Of a stretch of DNA of 17,215 nucleotides, positions 1 to 7,679 are shown piece after piece. A program made the translations under genes and the position numbers. Each line of letters starts with the position of its first letter. The first letter of the stretch is position 1. The notes beneath the pieces were generated by a model. That model made no database searches and was not told where the DNA came from. It worked only from the letters and a program-made list of their open reading frames with translations. Location of the stretch: NCBI GenBank assembly GCA_025450155.1, contig JANWIB010000155.1, forward strand, positions 1-17,215. The letters are read 5' to 3'. Source of the stretch: Sphingobacteriaceae bacterium (GTDB lineage Bacteria; Bacteroidota; Bacteroidia; Sphingobacteriales; Sphingobacteriaceae).

Positions 1-275
1 ACAGCCATAGCAAAACCAGCATAATCGTATTTCGCGATTCCGGCGAAATACTCCGCGTGCATCAGACCGGCCTGTGCTTTATTTGTCATGCCTGTTAACC
101 CCGCCGGATTCCAATACCCAGCGGTAATATCGTGAATAGATGCAACGACAGCGTTCGACATGCCAAATGCTTTCGATCCGACACCAATGTTTAAAAATTC
201 GTTACTGTATTTAGTTTGCGAAAAGCAAAGTAATGGAAATAGGAAAAATAGAATAAATGTGTAATGAACCCGCAT
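1..275 (-). CDS. PorV/PorQ-like outer membrane protein, 5' part
   Basis: The first 91 codons are visible, from ATG at 275, and the frame stays open to the left edge, so the C-terminus is missing. Residues 1-20 look like a signal peptide (hydrophobic FILFFLFPLL, cleavage near CFSQ). The mature start NIGVGSKAFGMSNA, followed by DITAGYWNPAGL at about 49-60, is the hallmark of PorV/PorQ/UPF0164-type outer membrane beta-barrels, which in Bacteroidota are linked to the type IX secretion system. The start lies one base after the stop of the upstream gene (stop 277-279), so the two are probably co-transcribed and translationally coupled. Family assignment comes from the N-terminal motif only. Whether it is true PorV, PorQ or one of the many paralogues cannot be told from this fragment. 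Confidence 0.7.
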   Translation of the reverse strand, partial: MRVHYTFILFFLFPLLCFSQTKYSNEFLNIGVGSKAFGMSNAVVASIHDITAGYWNPAGLTGMTNKAQAGLMHAEYFAGIAKYDYAGFAMA

Positions 276-276
276 T

Positions 277-951
277 CTAATTGATCTGCACCTCTATCTC
301 TTCAAAGATACGCATAAAATCTTTTTTTAATTCGTCCCTGTAATGTATTAAAACTGTTGCCAGTTGCAGCTTTTGAGTTGCATTAAAGGGATTATTCCAC
401 AGGCGCATACAAATACGATTTAGGGCATAGACGATATCATTTGCTTCGCGATAGCTATTCAGGTAAGCTGCATCAATAAACTCATCAAAAAACTTAAAAA
501 AAATAGCTGTTTCAGTAATGTTATTGAGCATAAGAAACTGATTGATAGCGTCTCTGTTACTCGTATGTAATCGTTTATAAAAGCGGTCAGTGTCTAAAAC
601 CGATTCAGTTAATAGCAAGCCATCAAGCAGCAATTCAAGTGCAATATGGGCTACAAAAAAAGCACGGGCAGGAGATTTTTCGAGTATAGGTGCTATCCTT
701 ATCCGCATCTCAGAAGTATGGTGATAAAAAAAGTCAGAAGAATGAAAAAAATTATCTACTGCAAGGTGGCGCTCCCATCCTATTAAGATACTGGATACAT
801 CGGTATCTGTTAAAAAATGCTGCCTGTTTTTTTCAGGATGAATATTCCAATTCTTGCATGCATTTTTAACTAAGTCGGGCAATACTGTTCCTGTCACCTT
901 ATTGGCGTCATAGGTATTACGGTCAAAGTAAAAGTGCGACAGGAAGTTCAC
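277..951 (-). CDS. ACP phosphodiesterase-like protein (AcpH/DUF479-related)
   Basis: A protein of 224 residues starting with GTG at 949-951. The in-frame upstream codons contain no ATG before a stop, and the ATG at 951-953 is out of frame and runs straight into TGA. The N-terminus MNFLSHFYFD, the LPDLVK segment with Asp26 (compare GDFVKG), the ERHLAVDNFFH stretch at 60-70 and His102...Asp110 in HIALELLLDGLLL fit the pattern of acyl-carrier-protein phosphodiesterases (AcpH). Those are metal-dependent, HD-like enzymes that remove 4'-phosphopantetheine from ACP. The match is remote: several AcpH positions are replaced and the protein is about 30 residues longer than E. coli AcpH. Activity is therefore inferred, and a diverged family member of other function is possible. 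It directly precedes the PorV-like gene. Confidence 0.5.
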   Translation of the reverse strand: MNFLSHFYFDRNTYDANKVTGTVLPDLVKNACKNWNIHPEKNRQHFLTDTDVSSILIGWERHLAVDNFFHSSDFFYHHTSEMRIRIAPILEKSPARAFFVAHIALELLLDGLLLTESVLDTDRFYKRLHTSNRDAINQFLMLNNITETAIFFKFFDEFIDAAYLNSYREANDIVYALNRICMRLWNNPFNATQKLQLATVLIHYRDELKKDFMRIFEEIEVQIN

Positions 952-1040
952 ATTAATATTCTTACGAAGACTTTAGGTATTTATTGCAATATAAGAAAAA
1001 AGGTACATTATAGCGGCTTAGATGATATGATCAATTCTCC

Positions 1041-1048
1041 TATCTTTG
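1041..1048 (+). promoter_or_regulatory. Bacteroidota -7 promoter box of tyrS
   Basis: TATCTTTG is an exact match to the Bacteroidota -7 consensus TAnnTTTG. It would place the transcript start at about 1053-1056. No clear -33 TTG is visible at the expected distance, so the call rests on the -7 box and its position just ahead of tyrS. Confidence 0.55.
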
Positions 1049-1076
1049 CCCTGCTTTAATGAACAATATTTACAGG

Positions 1077-2360
1077 ATGAATTTTGTAGAAGAATTACGT
1101 TGGAGAGGCATGTTGCAGGATATCATGCCCGGCACCGAGGATGAATTGAATAAAGGAATGGTGGCCGGATACATCGGCTTTGATCCAACTGCTGATTCGC
1201 TGCATGTAGGGCATTTAACGCAAATTATGACGCTGATTTATTTTCAACGTGCCGGACATAAACCAGTTGCTTTGGTTGGCGGGGCTACAGGAATGGTAGG
1301 CGATCCTTCGGGAAAATCGGCTGAACGTAACTTGCTATCGGAAGATGTTCTTCGTTACAATGTAACCTGTTTAGAAAATCAACTAAAGAAGTTTTTAGAT
1401 TTTGATTGCGGGGCCAATAGCGCCGAAATGGTGAATAATTTTGATTGGTTTAAAAATTTTACTTTTCTTGATTTTATTCGTGATGTGGGTAAACACATTA
1501 CCGTGAACTATATGATGGCCAAAGACTCAGTGAGGAAGCGTTTAGAAGGTGAAACGGGTATGTCATTTACCGAATTTAGTTACCAATTGGTGCAGGGATA
1601 TGATTTTTACTGGCTTTGGAAACATAAAAACTGTAAGGTGCAAATGGGCGGATCAGATCAGTGGGGGAATATTGTAACCGGTACAGAGTTGATTCGACGT
1701 AAAGATGGAGGATCCGCTTTTGCTATCACTACGCAACTAATTAAAAAGGCTGATGGAACTAAATTCGGTAAAACCGAAAGCGGAGCGATCTGGCTTGATT
1801 CAAAGAAAACATCGCCGTATAAATTCTATCAGTTTTGGCTAAATACCAGTGATGACGATGCTAAAAACTGGATCAGGATATTCTCTTTAAAGAATAAAGA
1901 AGAAATTGAAGCACTGGAAAAAGCGCATGATGAAGCGCCGCATTCACGCATTTTGCAAAAAGCCCTATCCGAAGAAATTACCATTCGTACACATAGTGAA
2001 GCGGCTTTACAAACCGCACTGAAAACAACCGAATTTCTGTTTGGAACGGGTTCTTTGGAGTTTTTGCAAAGCTTAAGCCATGAAGAAGTACTGGATGTGT
2101 TTGACGGTGTTCCGCAGTTTGTAATTTCTAAAGATGAGCTTGTTTCAGGGATCAATGTGGCCGATCTGTTAGCCGAAAAATCGCAGGTGTTTCCTTCCAA
2201 AGGCGAAGCTAAAAAGATGATTCAGGGTGGGGGAGTAGCGGTGAATAAAGAGAAGGTGCAAGATCCTGCGCAAACTTTCACAGCCGAAACCTTGGTAAAC
2301 GGTAAATACCTGGTAGCGCAAAAAGGTAAAAAGAATTATTTTCTGCTGATTGCGGAGTGA
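1077..2360 (+). CDS. tyrS: Tyrosine--tRNA ligase
   Basis: Class I aminoacyl-tRNA synthetase that charges tRNA-Tyr with tyrosine in the cytoplasm. From this start the protein has 427 residues. The HIGH-type motif is HVGH at 43-46, the tyrosine-site stretch VGGATGMVGDPSG follows at about 67-79, GGSDQWGNI lies near 191-199, and the KMSKS-equivalent is KFGKT at 229-233. A C-terminal S4 RNA-binding domain covers about 360-427 (SKGEAKKMIQGGGVAVN). An upstream in-frame ATG at 1059 would add six residues. I prefer 1077 because bacterial family members start with MNFVEELRWRG, and because the promoter box at 1041-1048 predicts a transcript starting only a few bases before 1059. Length and motifs are normal for the family. 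Confidence 0.97.
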   Translation: MNFVEELRWRGMLQDIMPGTEDELNKGMVAGYIGFDPTADSLHVGHLTQIMTLIYFQRAGHKPVALVGGATGMVGDPSGKSAERNLLSEDVLRYNVTCLENQLKKFLDFDCGANSAEMVNNFDWFKNFTFLDFIRDVGKHITVNYMMAKDSVRKRLEGETGMSFTEFSYQLVQGYDFYWLWKHKNCKVQMGGSDQWGNIVTGTELIRRKDGGSAFAITTQLIKKADGTKFGKTESGAIWLDSKKTSPYKFYQFWLNTSDDDAKNWIRIFSLKNKEEIEALEKAHDEAPHSRILQKALSEEITIRTHSEAALQTALKTTEFLFGTGSLEFLQSLSHEEVLDVFDGVPQFVISKDELVSGINVADLLAEKSQVFPSKGEAKKMIQGGGVAVNKEKVQDPAQTFTAETLVNGKYLVAQKGKKNYFLLIAE

Positions 2361-2454
2361 TAGAGGCATCTCCTTTACTAAAATAAGTTATAAAGTAACC
2401 GTATGATAAAAATATACGTATCATTGATTTGCCGCAACTACATTCAAAAATTCA

Positions 2455-3432
2455 ATGGATAACCCCATTTACCAGGATTTACATGCTGATGGTTTAATCA
2501 GCGATAATTCGCTTCAAAATATCCGAAAAAAGTATTCATCGCCGTTGTTTTCTCTTCATTGGGAACTTAAAACCCTGTTATACATTGGGGTGATGCTTTT
2601 AAGTGCCGGACTGGGCATTTTGATTTATAAAAACATTGATAGTATTAGTCACCAGGTGGTTCTGATTTTCATTGCCGCTATTAGTACAGGCTGTTTTTTC
2701 TGGTGCAACAAACTGAAAAAGCCTTTTGATTATGCTAAAGTGGAATCGCCCAATTCTTTTTTTGATTACATTCTTTTATTAGGCACGCTAAGCTTTTTAA
2801 CTTTTGTAGGATACCTGCAGTTTCAATATGAAGTTTTCGGAACAAATTATGGGCTGGCAACTTTCATTCCGATGGTGGTGCTTTTCTTCATCGCCTACTA
2901 TTTCGATCACTTAGGGATTTTAACCTTGGCAATAGCCAATCTTGCCATTTGGATGGGTGTTTCGGTTACCCCGAAAGACTTATTAGCGTACGGCACTTTC
3001 GACAACGAAAGTATCATCTATACATACCTGGTTTTAGGATATGTGTTATTGGCAGCCGCTCATTTTTCCAAACGTTTGGATATTAAAAAGCATTTCTTTT
3101 TTAGTTATCATCATTATGGTGTTCATCTGGCATTTATTGCCATTTTAGCCGGGTATTTTTTGCATGACTTTGTTCCTTCTTTAATCTGGCTCGTCGTGTT
3201 TGGTATAACAGCCTGGTTTATTTATAAAGATGCTTTTGGCAGCCGATCGTATTACTTTTTGCTATTGGTGGTGTTGTACGGCTACGTTGCTATCAGCGGA
3301 TTAGTAACCCGTGCATTGTTAGAGTTGGATAACGAAGCAATCTTATACCTTGGATTGATGTATTTTATTGGCTCGGCCATTTATCTTATTATTCTTCTTA
3401 TCAAGCTGCATAAAAAACTTAAAGCGCTATGA
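2455..3432 (+). CDS. DUF2157-type polytopic membrane protein (first paralogue)
   Basis: A 325-residue inner membrane protein with a short cytoplasmic N-terminus (1-36) and about ten predicted hydrophobic helices from residue 37 to the end, finishing in a basic tail (KLHKKLKAL). The N-terminal segment DGLISDNSLQNIRKKY (12-27) followed by the first helix is the layout of the DUF2157 family of predicted membrane proteins, which has no established biochemical role. Its stop overlaps the start of the next gene in ATGA (3429-3432), so the two products are probably made in equal amounts and may form a complex. No catalytic motif is visible. The AT-rich 94-base gap after tyrS holds no strong terminator, so readthrough from tyrS is possible. 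Confidence 0.75.
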   Translation: MDNPIYQDLHADGLISDNSLQNIRKKYSSPLFSLHWELKTLLYIGVMLLSAGLGILIYKNIDSISHQVVLIFIAAISTGCFFWCNKLKKPFDYAKVESPNSFFDYILLLGTLSFLTFVGYLQFQYEVFGTNYGLATFIPMVVLFFIAYYFDHLGILTLAIANLAIWMGVSVTPKDLLAYGTFDNESIIYTYLVLGYVLLAAAHFSKRLDIKKHFFFSYHHYGVHLAFIAILAGYFLHDFVPSLIWLVVFGITAWFIYKDAFGSRSYYFLLLVVLYGYVAISGLVTRALLELDNEAILYLGLMYFIGSAIYLIILLIKLHKKLKAL

Positions 3433-4613
3433 TTATCTACAACAAAACCTGGCTGACCAATTTATTACTTATTGATGGGGTTGAAAAGGAGCATCAGGAC
3501 GGGTTGATTACTGATACCGAATTAAAAAATATCAAAGAAAAATACCCGGTTGGATTTTATTCGCCCAATATCTTTGTGCGAGTTGGCTTGATTCTGCTGA
3601 CTATGGTTATTTCAGGATGTGCTTCGGGTTTGTTAAGCCTGATGATGGCAGATTCAACTATGGTAACCAGTTATGGCTGGCTCATTTTTCTGGGGATACT
3701 CAATTATGTTGCCTTAGAAGTAATGGTGCAAAATAAGTTTCATTTTCGCTCTGGTGTAGATGATGCGTTATTATGGATTTCGGGTGCTTTGTGGGTATCA
3801 GCATTTGCCTGGGCAGTAAGTGATCGTTATTATTCAGAAGATTTTAGTGGCGTTTATCTGGTAGCATCGGCCTTTGTATGTGTGTTGAGTTCCATTTTAG
3901 CCATCCGGTTTGCCGATATGCTGATGGGCCTGGTGGCTTACCTGGCTTGTTTGGTTTTTGTGTTTTTTGCCTGGCAAAAAATTGGTGCCTGGGGTACTGC
4001 TACCATGCCTTTTGTGCTAATGGTATTTTCCGGATTAAGCTATTGGGTGGTGAGGTTAAAGTTAAACCATCCTAAAACAGTGTATTATACCAACAGCATG
4101 ACGGTATTGCAAGCGGGTACATTACTCACGCTCTACCTGGCCGGGAATTATTTTGTAGTGAAAGAGCTGGGCGATGAGTTGAATGGAACCGTAAGCGAAT
4201 CTATTCCTTTTGGCTGGTTTTTTTGGGGATGGACAATCGGGTTACCGTTTATCTACATTGCTTTTGGCATAAAGCAGAAAAACGTCATTTTGCTACGTAC
4301 AGGGTTACTGCTAATTACGGCTGCTGCCATCACCTTTAGAAACTATCATCATGTTATGCCGGTTGAACTTGCGCTTATTCTGAGCGGAGCGATCGCATTA
4401 GGCATTTCCTATGCGGTTACCCGTTATCTGCGCACTCCGAGACATGGTTTTACCTGCGAGGAATTAAATAAGGAAGATCTAATGGATGAATTGAAGGTCG
4501 AATCGTTGGTTATTGCCGAGTCCTTTTCGGATACTGCTCAACCGGTAGCTGACCAGGGTATAAAACTTGGCGGCGGGCATTTTGGGGGAGGTGGAGCCAC
4601 TAGTGATTTTTAA
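3429..4613 (+). CDS. DUF2157-type membrane protein with Gly-rich C-terminal tail (second paralogue)
   Basis: A 394-residue membrane protein with about ten hydrophobic helices from about 47 to 345. The N-terminal motif DGLITDTELKNIKEKY (24-39) matches the same segment of the preceding gene almost position for position, so the two are paralogues. Unlike its partner it has a soluble C-terminal tail of about 50 residues. The tail is acidic at first (EELNKEDLMDELKVE) and ends in the glycine-rich GGGHFGGGGATSDF at 381-394. Gly-rich ends of this kind occur in other membrane-associated bacterial proteins of the TPM/YgcG type, but their role is unclear. Translation is coupled to the preceding gene by a four-base overlap. 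Function is not known; a membrane complex with the neighbour is my inference. Confidence 0.72.
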   Translation: MIIYNKTWLTNLLLIDGVEKEHQDGLITDTELKNIKEKYPVGFYSPNIFVRVGLILLTMVISGCASGLLSLMMADSTMVTSYGWLIFLGILNYVALEVMVQNKFHFRSGVDDALLWISGALWVSAFAWAVSDRYYSEDFSGVYLVASAFVCVLSSILAIRFADMLMGLVAYLACLVFVFFAWQKIGAWGTATMPFVLMVFSGLSYWVVRLKLNHPKTVYYTNSMTVLQAGTLLTLYLAGNYFVVKELGDELNGTVSESIPFGWFFWGWTIGLPFIYIAFGIKQKNVILLRTGLLLITAAAITFRNYHHVMPVELALILSGAIALGISYAVTRYLRTPRHGFTCEELNKEDLMDELKVESLVIAESFSDTAQPVADQGIKLGGGHFGGGGATSDF

Positions 4614-4640
4614 AGAGTTCTTTAATTTACTCCTTTTTTT
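4610..4640 (+). terminator. Weak candidate terminator after the DUF2157 pair
   Basis: A perfect but entirely AT-rich stem TTAAAG / CTTTAA (4610-4615 and 4620-4625, loop AGTT) overlaps the stop codon. It is followed after eight bases by seven T residues (4634-4640). It sits between two convergent genes, where a terminator is expected. The stem is weak and the T-run distant, so this is tentative. Confidence 0.3.
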
Positions 4641-4641
4641 G

Positions 4642-5259
4642 TTACTTTCCGACAAGTACATGATATTCCCTTGGTATTTTCACCCCTTTAAACTTGTTGG
4701 TTAGCCCATAGAAAATAAATAGTGTCAAAATAATACCTGCGATCAGAAATCCTGCCGCTTGTCTTACTGGTGACAAGCAAAATATCCGTTTTTTCATTTT
4801 TTTGCTGTGAATAGCAACAATGTGTCCAAAAAATGAGGTGATTGCAAGTACATAATACGGAATAAAAAATAAATTAAAGGGGAATGTATTTATCCCTGTT
4901 GCTCCAAAGTAAAAATTAGTATCAAGATGTAACCAATATCTTCCAATTAAAATAGCACTCAAGTGAATAGTAAAGAAAATTGCCAAATATAACCCCGTCC
5001 AAATTTGTAATTTGTCAATCTTTGAAACCGCCAATCTCCTTTTTCTTATAAAGAAATTAAGTCCTGAAAGAATTTGAATAGAAATAGCAGCCAATAAAAT
5101 GGTCTCAATAAATATGTTACGATAGATTGTTCGTAACGTATTCATGACCTCAATATGCTTTTCAGCGCCATAAATACTGACAAAGTGATTAAATAGGTGC
5201 ATTACGATGAAAATTGTAATGGTTATTCCTGAAATATAATGAAGTTTCTTTAGCGTCAT
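4642..5259 (-). CDS. Histidine-rich five-helix membrane protein, cytochrome b-like
   Basis: A 205-residue integral membrane protein with five hydrophobic segments at about 8-29, 48-71, 86-106, 130-151 and 168-187. Histidines cluster in or at the ends of helices: His7, His21 and His25 in helix 1 (LHYISG...HLFNH), His99 and His111 around helix 3, His146 and His151 in helix 4. The opening LHxxSG plus paired helix histidines resembles the membrane cytochrome b subunits of succinate dehydrogenase/fumarate reductase, where such residues bind heme. I see no covalent heme motif (CxxCH) and no partner SdhA or SdhB gene nearby. It lies 38 bases downstream of an FMN reductase gene on the same strand, which suggests a redox role. 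Heme binding is inferred; the protein could also be an unrelated small membrane protein. Confidence 0.5.
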   Translation of the reverse strand: MTLKKLHYISGITITIFIVMHLFNHFVSIYGAEKHIEVMNTLRTIYRNIFIETILLAAISIQILSGLNFFIRKRRLAVSKIDKLQIWTGLYLAIFFTIHLSAILIGRYWLHLDTNFYFGATGINTFPFNLFFIPYYVLAITSFFGHIVAIHSKKMKKRIFCLSPVRQAAGFLIAGIILTLFIFYGLTNKFKGVKIPREYHVLVGK

Positions 5260-5297
5260 TTTGTAGATTTATAGTTAAAGAGTAACCTTTTGATAGA

Positions 5298-5819
5298 TCA
5301 ATACCCTATAAACTGCTCCATCTGCTGATTAGTAAACCTTACCGTATCTTCTTTAAAAAGCTCCCCATTCTCATCCAGTTCCTTGCCGATTGCCGGAATA
5401 TGAATTTTCAAGGGCATCACATTCATATTCAGATAATGGCAAACCCCGGTAAAATGATCCACACCACGAATATTCCCATATCTTCCCGACGACAAACCTA
5501 CTAAAGCTGCTTTCTTGCCATAAAAACTTTCGGGATATTTACACGAGTCAATAAGAATTTTCAACACTCCCGGAAAACTTCCGTTGTATTCTGGGATAAT
5601 AAACAAAAATTTATCAGTAGCACTGATCAAGTCTTGTATCGGTTTAAAATGTTCTCTTTCTTTATCATACCTGTCCGCATTGATTAAACAGTCCGGAAGT
5701 TCGGTTAACGATAATAGTTTAGCGTCATACCCTTTCTCTGCAAGTTTCCGTTGATAGTACGTTGCAAGCTTTAAGGTATAACTATTGTGCCTGTTAGAGC
5801 CGGATATAATCGTAGTCAT
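5298..5819 (-). CDS. NAD(P)H-dependent FMN reductase family protein
   Basis: A 173-residue cytoplasmic flavodoxin-fold protein of the NADPH-dependent FMN reductase family (PF03358). The FMN phosphate-binding loop is GSNRHNS at 7-13. The family signature PEYNGSFPGVLK is at 76-87, and the second flavin-contacting loop SSGRYGNIRG is at 110-119. Members transfer electrons from NAD(P)H through FMN to quinones, azo dyes, chromate or other acceptors; the substrate cannot be read from sequence. Length is typical. It is transcribed away from parA and leads into the histidine-rich membrane protein gene 38 bases downstream, probably as a two-gene operon. A promoter candidate lies at 5836-5865. Confidence 0.88.
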   Translation of the reverse strand: MTTIISGSNRHNSYTLKLATYYQRKLAEKGYDAKLLSLTELPDCLINADRYDKEREHFKPIQDLISATDKFLFIIPEYNGSFPGVLKILIDSCKYPESFYGKKAALVGLSSGRYGNIRGVDHFTGVCHYLNMNVMPLKIHIPAIGKELDENGELFKEDTVRFTNQQMEQFIGY

Positions 5820-5835
5820 TTGTGGATAAGATGTG

Positions 5836-5865
5836 CAAAATCAGCTAATGCCTCTCGCATTCAAA
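5836..5865 (-). promoter_or_regulatory. Candidate promoter of the FMN reductase gene
   Basis: Read on the minus strand, TTTG (5865-5862) is followed after 18 bases by TGATTTTG (5843-5836). The latter matches seven of eight positions of the Bacteroidota -7 box TAnnTTTG, and the spacing lies within the range used by this phylum. Transcription would start about 8-10 bases before the ATG at 5819. Confidence 0.4.
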
Positions 5866-5976
5866 TTAGTTAAAGTTCGTATCTTAGGCCTTTGTTAAAA
5901 CAAGCTAAGTGTTGGCAAAAATAGTACTTTATCTGTTTAACGTTTAGCTTAAAATCAATTGATCGCAATTTAAAGA

Positions 5977-6780
5977 ATGAGTAAGATTATTGCCTTAGCC
6001 AATCAGAAAGGCGGAGTGGGGAAAACTACGTCATCAATTAATCTGGCAGCCAGTATGGCTGTTCTGGAATACCGTACGTTACTTGTTGATGCCGACCCGC
6101 AGGCTAATTCCACATCGGGGATCGGCTTTGACCCCAGAACGATAAAGACGAGTATTTACGAGTGTATTATTAATGATGCGGATCCGCGTGAAGCCATCCA
6201 AAAAACAGATACTCCTTATCTGGATTTGCTTCCGGCACATATAGACCTTGTGGGGGCTGAAATCGAGATGATTAATCTTCCCGATCGGGAATACAAAATG
6301 AAGGCGGTGTTAGATCAGGTAAAAGATGATTATGACTTTATCATTATTGATTGTTCTCCATCACTCGGTTTAATAACCATTAACGCATTAACGGCGGCAA
6401 ATTCGGTAGTTATTCCCGTCCAGTGTGAATATTTCGCCTTAGAGGGGCTGGGTAAATTATTAAATACGATAAAAATTGTTCAGAATCGTTTAAATACGGA
6501 GTTGGAAATCGAAGGCATTTTATTAACTATGTACGATGTACGCCTGCGGCTTTCAAACCAGGTAGTGGAAGAGGTGAAAGCCCACTTTCAGGATTTGACT
6601 TTTGAAACCATTATACAACGCAATACCCGTTTAAGCGAGGCCCCAAGTTTCGGAGTATCGGTAATTATGCACGATGCCAACTCGAAAGGGGCTATCAATT
6701 ACCTTAATTTAGCCCGGGAAATCATCAAAAAGAACGGTTTATTAGAAAGAACTGAAAAACAAGTTATCGCCAATTCATGA
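5977..6780 (+). CDS. parA: Chromosome partitioning ATPase ParA (Soj)
   Basis: A 267-residue ParA/MinD-type deviant Walker ATPase that, with ParB bound at parS, moves newly replicated origins apart. The deviant Walker A motif KGGVGKTT is at 11-18 with the signature Lys11. The switch I/A' motif DADPQAN is at 38-44 and the Walker B region IIIDCSPS at 122-129. There is no N-terminal HTH extension, as expected for the chromosomal (type Ib-like) form rather than P1/F plasmid ParA. Its stop overlaps the parB start (ATGA, 6777-6780). It heads a compact plus-strand run that continues through parB, DUF5683, dapB, lepB and the vanW-like gene. The 157-base upstream gap shows no convincing promoter for this direction. 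Confidence 0.97.
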   Translation: MSKIIALANQKGGVGKTTSSINLAASMAVLEYRTLLVDADPQANSTSGIGFDPRTIKTSIYECIINDADPREAIQKTDTPYLDLLPAHIDLVGAEIEMINLPDREYKMKAVLDQVKDDYDFIIIDCSPSLGLITINALTAANSVVIPVQCEYFALEGLGKLLNTIKIVQNRLNTELEIEGILLTMYDVRLRLSNQVVEEVKAHFQDLTFETIIQRNTRLSEAPSFGVSVIMHDANSKGAINYLNLAREIIKKNGLLERTEKQVIANS

Positions 6781-7679
6781 CGTATCAGAGAAAAACAGGA
6801 TTAGGAAAAGGATTAAGTGCTTTATTGAATGATACCGAAGCTATTCAAAATCCAAGGTCCCAACAAATAGTTAGTGAGACTCCATCGCCGGGTAATATCA
6901 GCTTTATTAAAGTTAATCAGGTTGAAATGAATCCATTTCAACCCCGTACCGAATTTGATCCGACTGCTTTACAAGAGCTATCAGCATCTATAAAATTACA
7001 GGGGCTTATTCAGCCCATTACCGTAAGGAAATTAGAGGGTAATACCTATCAACTTATTTCCGGAGAACGCAGATTACGTGCATCAAAACTTGCAGGTTTG
7101 GAAGCAATTCCGGCATACATTCGTACGGCTAACGACCAGCAAATGCTGGAAATGGCACTTATTGAAAACATTCAGCGTGAAGACCTAAATGCGATTGAAG
7201 TAGCCTTGAGCTTTCAGCGAATGGTAGATGAATGCAATCTGAAACAGGAAGAATTGGGTGATCGTGTAAGTAAAAATCGCTCAACAGTAACTAATTATTT
7301 AAGATTGCTAAAACTTCCGCCTTCCATTCAGGCTTCTATTCGTGATAATGAAATCTCGATGGGGCATGCTAAAGCGCTATTGGGTGTAGAGGATTCCGTT
7401 AAGCAGCTTTATGTTCACAAAGAAATTATCAGCAAAGAGTTATCTGTTCGTAGGGCCGAAGAATTGGTAAGAGAAGTTCAGCAAAGAAATTTAAAAAAGC
7501 CCGAAGCAAAAAGACAGGAAGTAATGTCTTTTCAATACCAGAAAATACAGGACGATCTGGCCTCTAAATTTGCAACCCGTGTTAAACTTAAAGTTCAGGA
7601 GAAAGGAAAAGGCGCTATTGAGATACCTTTTATGTCCGAGGAAGATCTCAGCCGTATCCTGGAATTATTAGATTGGTAA
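6777..7679 (+). CDS. parB: Chromosome partitioning protein ParB (Spo0J)
   Basis: A 300-residue parS-binding CTPase/DNA-clamp protein. The N-terminal ParA-stimulating peptide KTGLGKGLSALL (6-17) carries the basic and leucine residues typical of chromosomal ParB. The ParB/Srx CTP-binding domain follows with NPFQPR at 52-57, GERRLRA at 96-102 and ENIQREDLN at 130-138. A helix-turn-helix lies at about 157-178 (LGDRVSKNRSTVTNYLRLL). The C-terminal dimerisation part ends at SRILELLDW. The start overlaps parA by four bases and its TAA overlaps the next ATG by one base (TAATG). I did not see a parS-like palindrome in the window, so the binding sites are probably elsewhere near the origin. Confidence 0.97.
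   Translation: MTYQRKTGLGKGLSALLNDTEAIQNPRSQQIVSETPSPGNISFIKVNQVEMNPFQPRTEFDPTALQELSASIKLQGLIQPITVRKLEGNTYQLISGERRLRASKLAGLEAIPAYIRTANDQQMLEMALIENIQREDLNAIEVALSFQRMVDECNLKQEELGDRVSKNRSTVTNYLRLLKLPPSIQASIRDNEISMGHAKALLGVEDSVKQLYVHKEIISKELSVRRAEELVREVQQRNLKKPEAKRQEVMSFQYQKIQDDLASKFATRVKLKVQEKGKGAIEIPFMSEEDLSRILELLDW

Noticed and set aside
1829..2200. Open frame of 123 codons antisense to tyrS
   Set aside because: It lies wholly inside tyrS on the other strand, has Ser/Cys-rich shadow-like composition, and resembles no family I recognise.
2403..2431. Inverted repeat ATGATA...TATCAT and a near -7 box TTGATTTG ahead of the first DUF2157 gene
   Set aside because: The arms are only six AT-rich bases, the box lacks the key A, and no -33 TTG is present; probably chance in an AT-rich gap.
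3878..4075. Open frame inside the second DUF2157 gene
   Set aside because: It is a shifted-frame shadow of a hydrophobic coding region, with no independent start context.
5820..5976. Search for a parS site or origin features beside parA
   Set aside because: I found no parS-like palindrome (TGTTTCACGTGAAACA type) or DnaA-box cluster here or elsewhere in the window by eye.
7673..7678. TTG start for the DUF5683 gene two codons upstream
   Set aside because: The ATG at 7679 gives a normal signal peptide start and the classic TAATG junction with parB.
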